Shown here: positions 25,708 through 34,388 of the stretch, one piece after another
How the letters are laid out: each line of letters opens with the position of its first letter
Numbering within the stretch: position 1 is the first letter of the stretch
Assembly (NCBI RefSeq): GCF_032586235.1
Contig: NZ_JAWHTD010000028.1
Location: forward strand, 1-56,600
From: Aestuariicoccus sp032586235
GTDB taxonomy: Bacteria > Pseudomonadota > Alphaproteobacteria > Rhodobacterales > Rhodobacteraceae
Length of the DNA stretch: 56,600 nucleotides
Direction of reading: 5' to 3'
Notes under the pieces: generated by a model
The model's database searches: none
Told to the model about the DNA's origin: nothing
What the model saw: only the letters and a program-made list of their open reading frames with translations
Translations under genes and position numbers: made by a program

Positions 25708-25882
25708 GGGCGGAGTGATGGCTCCGGTCAGACAGCGGCCGGGACAAGATATCCGGCCAGCGCGACCGCGCCCTGACATGGATCAGGGACGCCACCGGCA
25801 TCGCCATGGCATTGCGAAAGGGAAGAGGCCACCTGCGCGCGTGTCGCCCGGCCTTGAGCTGGTTGTCCAATGGGAGGCCCCG

Positions 25883-26827
25883 ATGCCCGACGATCCATAT
25901 GAGGTGCTTGGCCTGACCAAGGCCGCATTGGCCGACGACATCAAGAAGGCGTATCGGAAACTGGTGCGGACAAGCCATCCTGACTTGCATCCCGACGATG
26001 CCGGGGCCGAGGCACGGTTCAAGGCGATCTCTGCTGCCTATGAGATCCTGAAAGATCCCGAGACCCGCGCCCGATATGATGCGGGAGAGATCGACGGGCT
26101 CGGCGCAGAGCGCCCGCAGCGGCAGTATTATCGCGATTTTGCAGACGCGTCGGACAACGCCTACCAGCAAACGCGCGGGTTCGGGCAGAATGCCGATCCG
26201 GCGGACATCTTCGCGGAGATCCTGCGTAACCGTGCGCGGTCGTCCGGTGGCGACTTTTCTGACCGTGGGTTTTCAGCCCATGGCCCGGATGTGCGCTATA
26301 CGCTTGAGGTGCCGTTTCTGGATGCTGCACGAGGTGCCGAGACCCGTATCACGCTGCCGGATGGCCAGAGCCTCGCTGTCAAGATCCCAAGGGGCACCGA
26401 GGACGGCCAGACGCTCCGGTTGCGCGGAAAAGGCGCGCCCGGCTTCGGTGGTGGTCCGGCAGGGGATGCGCTCGTCACCATTCTGGTGCGGCCCCACCCG
26501 GTGTTCCGTCGTGACGGCGACGACATTCTCCTGACGCTCCCGATCACCATCGACGAGGCTGTTCTCGGCGGCAAGGTCACGGCACCGACCATCGACGGCC
26601 CCGTAGGTCTCACCATTCCCCCGGGGACAAGCTCGGGCCAGGTTCTGCGTCTGCGGGCGCGCGGGGTCGCACGGGCAGGGCGCCAGACAAAGGGCGACCA
26701 GCGGGTCGAGCTGAAGATCGTCGCGCCGCCTGACGTGGACGTTGGACTGCGCGAGTTCCTTGCGGAATGGCGCAAGACCCATGCCTACGACCCGCGCGGC
26801 GATCTGATGAAAGGGGCCGGGACATGA
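25883..26827 (+). CDS. cbpA: CbpA-type DnaJ co-chaperone
   Basis: A 314-residue class B J-protein. The J domain (1-68) has the HPD motif at residues 32-34, which triggers DnaK ATPase. A short Gly/Phe linker (RGFGQNADPADIFAEILR) follows, and no zinc finger is present. The remainder is a pair of DnaJ C-terminal beta domains (VRYTLEVPFLDAARGAETRI, then VGLTIPPGTSSGQVLRLRARG). The ATG at 25883 follows GGGAGG; an in-frame extension to 25256 is a shadow of the adaptor gene. It overlaps the CbpM-like gene by 4 bases, as in E. coli. Confidence 0.9.
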   Translation: MPDDPYEVLGLTKAALADDIKKAYRKLVRTSHPDLHPDDAGAEARFKAISAAYEILKDPETRARYDAGEIDGLGAERPQRQYYRDFADASDNAYQQTRGFGQNADPADIFAEILRNRARSSGGDFSDRGFSAHGPDVRYTLEVPFLDAARGAETRITLPDGQSLAVKIPRGTEDGQTLRLRGKGAPGFGGGPAGDALVTILVRPHPVFRRDGDDILLTLPITIDEAVLGGKVTAPTIDGPVGLTIPPGTSSGQVLRLRARGVARAGRQTKGDQRVELKIVAPPDVDVGLREFLAEWRKTHAYDPRGDLMKGAGT

Positions 26828-27153
26828 CAGACCGCTATTCCGAAGACGACGTCGTTGCCATCGTGACGCGGCTGACCCGCTGCCAGCTTGTCACCTTCAT
26901 CGAATGTGATTTCGTCAGGCCAGAGCGCGAAGCGGGCGCGTATGTCTTTCGCCGCATCGATCTCGCGCGGCTGGAGCTTTTGTGCGATCTGTCCCAAGAT
27001 CTCGATCTGGATGAGACCGGCCTGGGCATCGTGATCTCGCTCATCGACCAATTGCACACCGCACGGCAGGAACTCGCGACCATGGCACGCGCGATAGGCG
27101 CGCTGCCGGCCGATCTGCAGGCCCGGATCATAGCGGAAATGAAAAAGTCTTGA
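26824..27153 (+). CDS. cbpM: CbpM-like chaperone modulator
   Basis: The 109-residue, mostly helical protein has a MerR-like start (YSEDDVVAIVTRLTRCQLVTFIE) and DLARLELLCDLSQDLDLDETG, which matches the CbpM family pattern. CbpM binds the J domain of CbpA and blocks its action on DnaK. The overlap with cbpA and matching order support the call. It is the last gene before a run of degraded genes. Confidence 0.85.
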   Translation: MTDRYSEDDVVAIVTRLTRCQLVTFIECDFVRPEREAGAYVFRRIDLARLELLCDLSQDLDLDETGLGIVISLIDQLHTARQELATMARAIGALPADLQARIIAEMKKS

Positions 27154-27374
27154 GCGCAATTCGAACGTGACCCACGAGGGGTGCGCGTACGTCCGACAAA
27201 ACGTACCGCCGGATCCCGACGCCCACGTTGGCATGCGGGTCACGCAGCGCCTGCCCCATCAAAGAACAATGATTTTTCTTGTCGCATAGTCGTCGCAACG
27301 TTTTTGCTAGCAACTGTATCTCTCATGCGGCCTGTGGTGACCATTTCTGACGCGATTTGCAGAGCGCGTTTGCG

Positions 27375-27665
27375 ATGGTAATGAGTTTTCTGGCGACGGC
27401 AGTGATCGACGACGCGATGAATGGCTCAGCTTTTGGAGGGTGCAATCGGTTTCGAGGACAGGTGCAGCCATCCGGCCTCGGGCTTGCCTTTCCCGAGAAC
27501 ATGGCCGGGACCATGATGGCCCGCCCCGATGAGATCGAGGCGCAGGAGCGGCGTTTCCTCGACGCGCTCGCGCAGGTTTCGGATTACGTGCGCTATGGTG
27601 CGGGCATTGTGATGGAGGATTTCGACGGGCGTGCCGTCTTGCATTTTTTCGAGACCCCCGAGTGA
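27375..27665 (+). CDS. META/HslJ-domain protein, probably N-terminally truncated
   Basis: The segment FGGCNRFRGQ followed by LAFPENMAGTMMARPDEIEA and ERRFLDALAQVSDYV matches the META/HslJ domain (GCNR..G, M-A-C-P, FL.AL..V..Y). The Cys of the usual MACP is Arg here. The domain normally starts with a conserved W-x-hydrophobic strand about 35 residues earlier, which is missing, and no good ribosome binding site precedes the ATG at 27375. I read it as a shortened, possibly decayed copy. META proteins are linked to heat and novobiocin resistance. Confidence 0.55.
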   Translation: MVMSFLATAVIDDAMNGSAFGGCNRFRGQVQPSGLGLAFPENMAGTMMARPDEIEAQERRFLDALAQVSDYVRYGAGIVMEDFDGRAVLHFFETPE

Positions 27666-27723
27666 CAGGGTGGCCGTCTCGAAGCATCGCGTGAGTCGGC
27701 CACCTGCGCCATGACGCTCCCGG

Positions 27724-28131
27724 TCACCGCTGACCGGTGGTGCAACCGAGTTGGTAGCCGACGTTGCAATGCGCCTTGAGCCGCTGCGTATCTTCGGGGG
27801 TCCAATCCGGGGGCGCGGTGACCTGAACCCAAGGCCCTATATAGTCCTCCGCGAAGTAGGCATGGCCGTGGCCGGGCGGCGCGCCAAAGGACAGGGCCAT
27901 TTCGAGCGCCAGCTGGAACTGCGTCACGACGGGCATGAAGATGAAGTGCTCTGTCATGTCCTCGGCCGGCGGATCCCGCATCCAGGGCGGCGCCCGCCAG
28001 AGCGACCGGGGGTCATAGAATACGACCGGGTCGCTTGAATATTGCAGGAAGACGATGCGCATGTTTCCCCAGTCCGCCGCGGCCTCGGACGCATCTGCCG
28101 TGTGGGATGCATACCCGTCCGGGCTCGACAT
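27724..28131 (-). pseudogene. C-terminal remnant of an alpha/beta hydrolase (Abhydrolase_9 type)
   Basis: About 135 codons match the end of a large membrane hydrolase family: RIVFLQYSSDPVVFYDPRSL, then LWRAPPWMRDPPAEDM, FMPVVTQFQLALEM, PPGHGHAYFAEDYIGPWV, and TAPPDWTPEDTQRLK. The GHGHAY motif should carry the catalytic His. The Ser nucleophile and the membrane half, normally several hundred residues upstream, are gone; the frame before 28131 no longer looks like the family. It sits beside the recombinase cassette, which probably cut the gene. Confidence 0.75.
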
Positions 28132-28289
28132 GGCTACTCTTTCAGAAACCACTGGACTTCCTGCGCAACGGAAGTGGTAGTCGCAGGCAGGCAAGCCGCG
28201 ACGCGCGGCAATTCTCGGCCCGGAGCACCCGGGCCTTCGGTCAGTGCCAGGCGACGCATCGGGCGACGCCGAGGATGGAGAGACCGAAG

Positions 28290-28772
28290 ATGACAAAGCT
28301 CACGAAACTTCAGACGGCCCTGATCGAACAGGCGACGAAGCGCGCGGATGGTGCTCTGCTGCCTGTGTCGGAGATGGCCTGCGTGACGGACGCGGCGCTG
28401 ACCCGCGCCATGGATGGCCTCGTGCAAAAGGGATTTGCGACGCGGATCGAGATGCCCGACGCCGATGATAGAGAGGGGCCCGCTTTCTTCTTGACCCAGA
28501 TCGGGCGGAATGTCGCCGCGAACGAGGGCAGAGACGTGACTTGCGGCAAAAAGATCCCATCGGCCGACGAGCCCAAACGACCGAGCGGCAAGCTTGGCGC
28601 GGTTCTGAAGGCAATCGGCCGTAAGCGCGGCGCGACCCTCGCCGAACTCACTGAGGCAACGGGCTGGCAACCCCACACCACGCGGTCTGCGCTTACACGG
28701 CTCCGCCAGAGGGGCTTCCGCGCCGAATTGACCGAGGAGGGCGGGCGCAAGGCTTACCGGCTCCAGGGCTGA
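28290..28772 (+). CDS. DUF3489 domain protein
   Basis: The 160-residue protein begins MTKLTKLQTALIEQATKRAD. The C-terminal block KLGAVLKAIGRKRGATLAEL followed by TGWQPHTTRSALTRLRQRG is the DUF3489 signature and forms a winged helix-turn-helix that probably binds DNA; an N-terminal winged-helix-like part (VSEMACVTDAALTRAMDGLV) is also visible. It always appears near DUF2924 and large serine recombinases in mobile cassettes, as here. The function is not established. Confidence 0.85.
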   Translation: MTKLTKLQTALIEQATKRADGALLPVSEMACVTDAALTRAMDGLVQKGFATRIEMPDADDREGPAFFLTQIGRNVAANEGRDVTCGKKIPSADEPKRPSGKLGAVLKAIGRKRGATLAELTEATGWQPHTTRSALTRLRQRGFRAELTEEGGRKAYRLQG

Positions 28773-28776
28773 TCCG

Positions 28777-29244
28777 GTGCGCGTGAAGAAGAGTGGGAGC
28801 CGGAGTCCCGGCGTCGATCTCAATGAGCTTGTGGCGCTCAGCGCACGCGATCTGAAGCAACTTTGGGAAGCGCGGCGGGGCAGCCCGCCGCCGGCGACAC
28901 TTACGGCTCGGGTGCTGCGCGTGGCGCTTGCTTGGGACGTTCAGGCGGAGTCGCAGGGCGGTGAGGTGAGCGCGGTCCGGCGACAGTGGCAGGCTGTGAT
29001 GCAGCGACGCGCAGAGGGTGCAGGCGCGGAGGAGGCGGTGAGCGGGCTGGCCGCGCCATCCACCTCTGTGGGCACACGGCTCCTGAAGACCTGGGGCGGG
29101 GAAACGCATGAGGTGATCGTTCGGGAAGACGGTGTCGTCTGGAACGGCCATACCTATACTTCGCTCTCCGCTGTGGCCCGTGCGATGACCGGGACGCCCC
29201 GAAATGGCCCCAGGTTCTTCGGGCTACGCGAGGACACATTATGA
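28777..29244 (+). CDS. DUF2924 domain protein
   Basis: The 155-residue protein starts with GTG at 28777, 4 bases after the DUF3489 stop. NELVALSARDLKQLWEARRG and PPATLTARVLRVALAWDVQ match the DUF2924 start; HEVIVREDGVVWNGHTYTSL and SAVARAMTGTPRNGPRFFGL match its end. The second half resembles small DNA-binding domains of integrase-linked proteins. It overlaps the recombinase gene by 4 bases, so both are translated together; it may be a recombination cofactor. Confidence 0.88.
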   Translation: MRVKKSGSRSPGVDLNELVALSARDLKQLWEARRGSPPPATLTARVLRVALAWDVQAESQGGEVSAVRRQWQAVMQRRAEGAGAEEAVSGLAAPSTSVGTRLLKTWGGETHEVIVREDGVVWNGHTYTSLSAVARAMTGTPRNGPRFFGLREDTL

Positions 29245-30926
29245 TCCGGCAGCGCTGCGCCATCTATACCCGGAAGTCGACTGAGGAGGGGCTCGACCAG
29301 AGCTTCAATACGCTCGATGCCCAACGCGAGGCCTGTGCCGCCTACATTCTGAGCCAGCGGCACGAGGGCTGGTTGGAGCTCTCCGATGCCTACGACGACG
29401 GTGGCTTTTCGGGCGGGTCCATGGAGCGGCCGGGCCTCCAGCGTCTGGTTGCGGACATCCGGGCCGGGCGTATCGACGTGGTCGTGGTCTACAAGGTCGA
29501 TCGGCTGACGCGTGCGCTGGCAGACTTCGCGAAGCTCGTCGAGATCTTCGACGGGGCAGGGGTCTCCTTCGTGTCGGTAACCCAGGCCTTCAATACCACC
29601 ACGTCGATGGGGCGGCTGACGCTCAACGTGCTCCTTTCCTTCGCGCAGTTCGAACGGGAGGTCACGGCAGAGCGGATCCGTGACAAGGTGGCGGCCCCGA
29701 AGAAGAAGGGCATGTGGATGGGCGGGGCTGTGCCCATGGGCTACGACGCAAAGGACAAGGCGCTGGTCATCAAAGACACGGAAGCCGAAGCGGTCCGGAC
29801 GATCTTCCGGGAGTACCTGACGCTCGGATCGGTGCCCGCCCTGCGAAAGCGCCTTTCCACACTCGGCATCGTCAGCAAGTGCCGGACGGACCGGCACGGC
29901 CGGGAGACTGGCGGCTGCGCCTTCTCCACGGGGGCCCTCTATCATCTGCTCCGGAACCCGGTCTATGCAGGCAAGGTGAGACACGGGGATGTGCTGCACG
30001 AAGGTCAGCACTCGCCGATCGTCGACTGGGCTTCCTGGCAACAGGTGCAGGACCTCCTCGACCGCAATGGCGGTGGCCCGATCTCGGGGCGACGCAAAGC
30101 GGCGGCACGGTGGCTCGATGGGCGACTCTTCGATCCGAAAGGCAGGCCGATGCGGACGACCTATGCCACGCGCGCCGTCCGCGCAGGCTCGGTTCGCCAG
30201 TCGAAGCGCTACTGGTACTACGTTTCGAAGGCTGATGCCGCAGACGAACGAGCGAAGGACCGTCTTCCCGCTGCCCCACTCGAAACCATCGTGCACGATG
30301 CTATACTTGATCAGCTGTCCGACCGGGCCTGGATTGCCAACTCGCTCTCCGCTGCAAATGTCGGTTCCGAGGTGCTCGGCCCGGCCCTCGCGCGAGCGCA
30401 GTCTATCGCAGCGCAAGGCAGCAAACGCGCCAGAGATGACGGAGAAACATCGATTGAAGCCTTCGCCCAGCGGATCGATGTGAGCGAAGGAAAGCTGCAG
30501 ATCACGCTCGACCTCGCGCCGCTGCTCGAAGATGAACCCGAGCGGGCGATCCTGGCGCCCCCCGTCACCATTCCCATGTCGCTCCGGCGGCAGGGTCGCA
30601 ACCGGAGCATCGTCCTCCATGCAGAGACCGGCGCGCCGCGCCGCGATGCGGACCTGATCGCGCTTGTCGCAGATGCGCGACGCTGGATGGCAGATCTCCT
30701 CGAAGGACGGGCTTCCTCGGTCGCCGAGATCACCCAACGCGAAAAAGTACGACCCGGTACTGTCAGTCGCATCCTGCCGCTCGCCTGGCTTGCCCCAGAC
30801 ATTGCTAAGGCAATCCTGGAAGGGCGCCAGCCCTCAGATCTCCCGGCCAGGCACCTGCGTGAAATCTCCCATCTCCCGTTGGATTGGGAAGATCAACGCC
30901 GGATTCTCGGCTTCCCTGGGGTCTGA
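29241..30926 (+). CDS. Large serine recombinase
   Basis: A 561-residue resolvase/invertase-type recombinase. The catalytic domain (1-150) has the nucleophile Ser13 in YTRKSTEEG, QREACAAYI, DDGGFSGGSMERPGLQRLV, the VVYKVDRLTR motif and FEREVTAERIRDK. A recombinase DNA-binding domain follows (about 170-300, ending with the YHLLRNPVYAGKVRHG motif), then a long helical part. The Cys residues of a zinc ribbon are not seen. This is the likely integrase of the cassette, and the tRNA-Tyr gene lies 188 bases downstream. Confidence 0.92.
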   Translation: MIRQRCAIYTRKSTEEGLDQSFNTLDAQREACAAYILSQRHEGWLELSDAYDDGGFSGGSMERPGLQRLVADIRAGRIDVVVVYKVDRLTRALADFAKLVEIFDGAGVSFVSVTQAFNTTTSMGRLTLNVLLSFAQFEREVTAERIRDKVAAPKKKGMWMGGAVPMGYDAKDKALVIKDTEAEAVRTIFREYLTLGSVPALRKRLSTLGIVSKCRTDRHGRETGGCAFSTGALYHLLRNPVYAGKVRHGDVLHEGQHSPIVDWASWQQVQDLLDRNGGGPISGRRKAAARWLDGRLFDPKGRPMRTTYATRAVRAGSVRQSKRYWYYVSKADAADERAKDRLPAAPLETIVHDAILDQLSDRAWIANSLSAANVGSEVLGPALARAQSIAAQGSKRARDDGETSIEAFAQRIDVSEGKLQITLDLAPLLEDEPERAILAPPVTIPMSLRRQGRNRSIVLHAETGAPRRDADLIALVADARRWMADLLEGRASSVAEITQREKVRPGTVSRILPLAWLAPDIAKAILEGRQPSDLPARHLREISHLPLDWEDQRRILGFPGV

Positions 30927-31114
30927 AACGCAGCGCCTTCCGGGCCAAGATATCACGCGGAATCCGCCCCCAGAGACATTCACCAGGTTGTCGGCGAATT
31001 GCCCGGATAGAGAGACGATACCGGCACCCTCGACAGCCTCAATTCCCTGCAGGGCGCTGAAATATCAAGACATTATCTTGCGCGCAAATATCAGATTGTT
31101 CTCTGAGGTGAGAA

Positions 31115-31198
31115 TGGTGGGCGACCTAGGAATCGAACCTAGCGTGCGTCTCCGCGAGGGAGTTACAGTCCCCTGCCACACCTTGCGGCCTGTCGCCC
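31115..31198 (-). tRNA. tRNA-Tyr (anticodon GTA)
   Basis: Read on the minus strand the gene folds as a class II tRNA. The acceptor stem is GGGCGAC/GTCGCCC with discriminator A and an encoded CCA. The D stem is GCC/GGC, the anticodon stem GGGGA/TCCCT encloses CTGTAAC with anticodon GTA, there is a long variable arm, and the T arm is CTAGG-TTCGATT-CCTAG. It is 84 bases long with CCA. It borders the accessory region, as tRNA genes often do at island ends. Confidence 0.95.
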
Positions 31199-31328
31199 AC
31201 TTTCACGCCGCGAAACCCGACGTGAGCGGGTGATTACCGCTGACCCCGGGTTGCGTCAACCGGAAAATCCCTTGCAGGCCGCGGGACGCGGTGCCAAGGA
31301 TCGGAGCCTGACAAAGAAGGGCCGGACG

Positions 31329-32108
31329 ATGGTGAAAAAACCGAAATGGGTGGTGGCGAAAGAGCAGGCGAAAAAGGCCTCTGCCGCCGAAACGGTGTGG
31401 CTCTTCGGGCTACATGCTGTGCGCGACGCGCTGCAGAATCCGGCCCGCGACAAGCTCCGTCTGATCCTGACGCCCAACGCGGCGGCCAAGCTGGCCGATG
31501 CGGTGGCCGGGGCGGGGATGGAGCCCGAGATCGTCGATCCGCGCAAGTTCAGCGCGCCGCTCGATCCGCAATCGGTGCACCAGGGGGCGGCGCTCGAGGT
31601 CCGGCCGCTGAACTGGGGGCGGCTGGAGGACGTGGCGCTGGGCGACGGCGCCCGCCCGCCGCGGGTGGTGCTGCTGGACCGGGTCACCGATCCGCATAAC
31701 GTTGGCGCGATCCTGCGCTCGGCCGAGGTGTTCGGCGCGCTGGCGGTTGTGGGCACGCTGCACCATTCCGCGCCCGAAACCGGGGCGCTGGCCAAGACCG
31801 CAAGCGGCGCGCTGGAGCGCCAGCCCTACCTGCGCGAGCGCAATCTGGCTGACGCGATGGAGCGGCTGCGCGCCATGGGCTATCTGCTGCTGGGTCTGGA
31901 CGGCGAGGCCGAGCAGACCATCGAGGCCGCGCTGGAGGGCAGGCGCGACCGGGCCGTGGCGCTGGTGCTGGGGGCCGAAGGGCCGGGCCTGCGGCAAAAG
32001 ACGCGCGAGACCTGCGACGCGCTGGTGCGGATCGACTTCGCAGGCGGGTTCGGGTCGCTGAACGTGTCGAACGCGGCGGCGGTGGCGCTTTACGCGGCTC
32101 GGGGCTGA
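31329..32108 (+). CDS. rlmB: 23S rRNA (guanosine-2'-O)-methyltransferase RlmB
   Basis: A 259-residue SpoU-family (SPOUT) methyltransferase with an N-terminal substrate-binding domain (VWLFGLHAVRDALQNP) and three knot motifs: NVGAILRSAEVFGA, LVLGAEGPGLRQ and LNVSNAAAVALY. RlmB methylates G2251 in the ribosomal P loop. A closely related TrmH-type activity cannot be excluded by sequence. The ATG at 31329 is chosen since the upstream frame crosses the tRNA spacer. Confidence 0.9.
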   Translation: MVKKPKWVVAKEQAKKASAAETVWLFGLHAVRDALQNPARDKLRLILTPNAAAKLADAVAGAGMEPEIVDPRKFSAPLDPQSVHQGAALEVRPLNWGRLEDVALGDGARPPRVVLLDRVTDPHNVGAILRSAEVFGALAVVGTLHHSAPETGALAKTASGALERQPYLRERNLADAMERLRAMGYLLLGLDGEAEQTIEAALEGRRDRAVALVLGAEGPGLRQKTRETCDALVRIDFAGGFGSLNVSNAAAVALYAARG

Positions 32109-32229
32109 GTGCGGCGCATATCGCGGTCGGTGCCTGACGTGAATCGGATCGGAGCCAGCGTCGGCGCGTGCCCCTTGTCCCGGCCCGCCAGCCGCCCGAT
32201 ATGGTAGAGCGGACCAAAGAGGAGGCCCC

Positions 32230-32559
32230 ATGCCCCATGCGACGAAGATTGCCACTTGCAGCTATTGCGGCGCGCGCGCGGCACTGGTGCTGAAGGGGCA
32301 AGTGCGGCACGAGCTGGCCTGCGCCTCCTGCGGCGCGCCGCTGCACGACATGAAGATGCTGCGCGCCGATGCGGTCGATCCTGATGCGGCCATTCACCGG
32401 CCCGCGCGACCGCGGCGCGAGGTCCACGCAACGCCGCTGCCGGCCTGGGAAAAGGAACGCCGCAAGGATCCCCGGAAGGTGAAGAAGAAAAAGCGCAAGA
32501 GCCTTGCGAAACGGTTCTTCGAAGAGGCCTTCGACGCGATCGAGGACATCTTCGACTGA
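32230..32559 (+). CDS. Zinc-ribbon hypothetical protein
   Basis: The 109-residue protein has four cysteines in a CSYCGAR...CASCGAP arrangement (residues about 10-37), a rubredoxin-like zinc ribbon. A basic, Lys-rich linker (RRKDPRKVKKKKRKSLAKRF) and an acidic end (FEEAFDAIEDIFD) follow. This points to a nucleic-acid or protein-binding role, but I know no function. An AGGAGG precedes the ATG at 32230. Confidence 0.75.
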   Translation: MPHATKIATCSYCGARAALVLKGQVRHELACASCGAPLHDMKMLRADAVDPDAAIHRPARPRREVHATPLPAWEKERRKDPRKVKKKKRKSLAKRFFEEAFDAIEDIFD

Positions 32560-32582
32560 GCCGCGACTGACCCGAGGAAAGG

Positions 32583-32623
32583 CCGCAAGGGCTTGACGAG
32601 GGGCCGCTCCTCCGCCCTTGCGG
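32583..32623 (+). promoter_or_regulatory. Large stem-loop in the ribB leader
   Basis: A perfect 10-bp stem CCGCAAGGGC/GCCCTTGCGG encloses a 21-base loop with an inner GAGG/CCTC pairing. It lies 86 bases before the ribB ATG and 23 bases after the zinc-ribbon gene. There is no U run, so it may be a weak terminator or a leader structure. The FMN-riboswitch core is not present. Confidence 0.5.
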
Positions 32624-32709
32624 GCGTCCTCGATTGGAACGACCCAAGGTTCCGCTTTCCAAGACACGCCCCTTTCTGTATCCCGCGCCCAAGAGATGAC
32701 GGAGGCCCC

Positions 32710-33837
32710 ATGGTCGATTACGAAACCCCCGGTCCTGTGGAGGACGATTGGCGCGATGCGATCTCGTCGGTGGAAGAGATCATCGAGGACGCCCGCAACG
32801 GGCGCATGTTCATCCTGATCGACCACGAGGATCGCGAGAACGAAGGCGATCTGGTGATCCCCGCGCAATGGGCCACGCCCGATGCGATCAATTTCATGGC
32901 GATGTACGGGCGCGGTCTGATCTGTCTGGCCATGACGTCGGACCGGATCGCGCAGCTTGGTCTGACGCTGATGTCGACCAACAATTCCTCGCGCCACGAG
33001 ACCGCCTTTACCACGTCGATCGAGGCGCGCGAAGGTGTCACCACCGGCATCAGCGCCGCGGATCGTGCGCGCACGGTCGCGGTGGCCATCGACGCCTCAA
33101 AGGGCGCGCAGGACATCGCCACGCCTGGCCATGTCTTTCCGCTGCGCGCGCGCGACGGCGGCGTTCTGGTCCGCGCCGGCCATACCGAGGCGGCGGTGGA
33201 TGTCAGCCGGCTGGCCGGCCTCAACCCCGCGGGTGTGATCTGCGAGATCATGAACGACGACGGAACCATGTCGCGGCTGCCCGAGCTGGTGGCCTTCGCA
33301 CAGCGCCATGGGCTCAAGATCGGCACGATCAGCGACCTGATCGCCTACCGGCGGCGCAACGATAACCTGGTGCGGGTGCGCAAGCATGAGACCATCGTCA
33401 GCGAATTCGGCGGCGAGTGGGACATGCGTATTTATACCGACGAGACCCATGGCGACGAGCATATCGTGCTGACCAAGGGCGATCTGGAAGGCGACGAACC
33501 GGTGCTGGTGCGGATGCATGCGATGGACCCGATGCTGGACGTGGTGGGCACCGGCCCCCAAGGCCGGGCGCATGAGTTCCACAACGCGATGGAGGCCGTC
33601 GCGCGCGAAGGGCGCGGCGTGGTCGTGTTGCTGCGCGACACTTCGATGAAGCTGGATGTCCACGACGATGTCAGCCCCAAGACGCTGCGCCAATATGGCC
33701 TTGGCGCGCAGATTCTGTCGTCGCTGGGTCTGTCGAAACTGGTGCTGCTGACGAATTCGCCCACGCCCAAGGTCGTGGGGCTAGAGGCCTATGGCCTCGA
33801 GATCGTGGGCACGCGCAAAATCTCGGAGCTTGGATAA
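32710..33837 (+). CDS. ribB: 3,4-dihydroxy-2-butanone-4-phosphate synthase with degenerate cyclohydrolase-like domain
   Basis: The protein makes the four-carbon unit for riboflavin from ribulose 5-phosphate. The N-terminal domain (about 15-220) has the active-site block DHEDRENEGDLV, RHETAFTTSIEAREGVTTG and HVFPLRARDGGVLVRAGHTE. The C-terminal 150 residues align with GTP cyclohydrolase II (VLVRMHAMDPML, LLRDTSMKL, QYGLGAQILSSLG), but the Cys-x-x-x-Cys-x-Cys zinc site is absent, so that activity should be lost. This tail is common in alphaproteobacteria. The ATG at 32710 follows GGAGG; ribH starts one base inside its stop. Confidence 0.93.
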   Translation: MVDYETPGPVEDDWRDAISSVEEIIEDARNGRMFILIDHEDRENEGDLVIPAQWATPDAINFMAMYGRGLICLAMTSDRIAQLGLTLMSTNNSSRHETAFTTSIEAREGVTTGISAADRARTVAVAIDASKGAQDIATPGHVFPLRARDGGVLVRAGHTEAAVDVSRLAGLNPAGVICEIMNDDGTMSRLPELVAFAQRHGLKIGTISDLIAYRRRNDNLVRVRKHETIVSEFGGEWDMRIYTDETHGDEHIVLTKGDLEGDEPVLVRMHAMDPMLDVVGTGPQGRAHEFHNAMEAVAREGRGVVVLLRDTSMKLDVHDDVSPKTLRQYGLGAQILSSLGLSKLVLLTNSPTPKVVGLEAYGLEIVGTRKISELG

Positions 33838-34388
33838 TGGCCGCCAACGAACAGCACTACACCCTGCCGCGTCCCGCGTTCGACAAACCTGTGAAGCTCT
33901 TGATCGTGGTGGCGCCCTATTATCGTGACATCGCCGACGACCTGCTGGCCGGAGCCCGGGCCGAGATCGAGGCGGCGGGAGGCACGCATGACACGGTAGA
34001 GGTTCCCGGCGCTTTGGAGGTTCCAACCGCCATCGGCATCGCTGAACGGCTGAGCAATTTCGACGGCTACGTCGCGCTGGGCTGCATCATACGGGGCGAG
34101 ACCACGCATTACGATACCGTGTGCAACGACAGCTCGCGCGGGCTGACGCTGCTGGGGCTGCAGGGGCTGTGCATCGGCAACGGGATCCTGACGGTCGAGA
34201 ACCGCGGCCAGGCCGAAGTGCGCGCCGATCCCCAGGGCCAGAACAAGGGCGGCGGTGCGGCGGCGGCGGCCTTGCATCTGATCGCGCTCGGCCGTAAGTG
34301 GGGCGGCCAGTCCAAGGGGGTGGGCTTTAAGCCAGCCCGGGACGAGTACCAGATCGCAGGCGACACAAAAGGCCCGACCACCGCATGA
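33837..34388 (+). CDS. ribH: 6,7-dimethyl-8-ribityllumazine synthase
   Basis: The enzyme joins the RibB product to the pyrimidine intermediate. It has 183 residues, with VEVPGALEVPTAIGIA and GCIIRGETTHYDTVCNDSSRG, which include the catalytic His and the lumazine site. The N-terminus is typical, and the tail beyond about 160 (GQSKGVGFKPARDEYQIAGD) is a little longer than in the E. coli enzyme. It starts at the ribB stop and overlaps nusB by 4 bases, so the three genes are one operon. Confidence 0.94.
   Translation: MAANEQHYTLPRPAFDKPVKLLIVVAPYYRDIADDLLAGARAEIEAAGGTHDTVEVPGALEVPTAIGIAERLSNFDGYVALGCIIRGETTHYDTVCNDSSRGLTLLGLQGLCIGNGILTVENRGQAEVRADPQGQNKGGGAAAAALHLIALGRKWGGQSKGVGFKPARDEYQIAGDTKGPTTA

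Noticed and set aside
29154..30737. 527-codon minus-strand frame opposite the recombinase
   Set aside because: It mirrors the recombinase codons and has no start site or domain.
30927..31114. Direct repeat of the tRNA-Tyr 3' end marking the other island edge
   Set aside because: I found no convincing second copy of the tRNA end by eye in this window; it may lie outside.
30664..31233. Reading frame crossing the tRNA-Tyr gene
   Set aside because: The end of the frame is just the translated tRNA complement; there is no supported protein.
32560..32709. FMN riboswitch before ribB
   Set aside because: The conserved FMN core sequences are not present; only a simple hairpin is seen.
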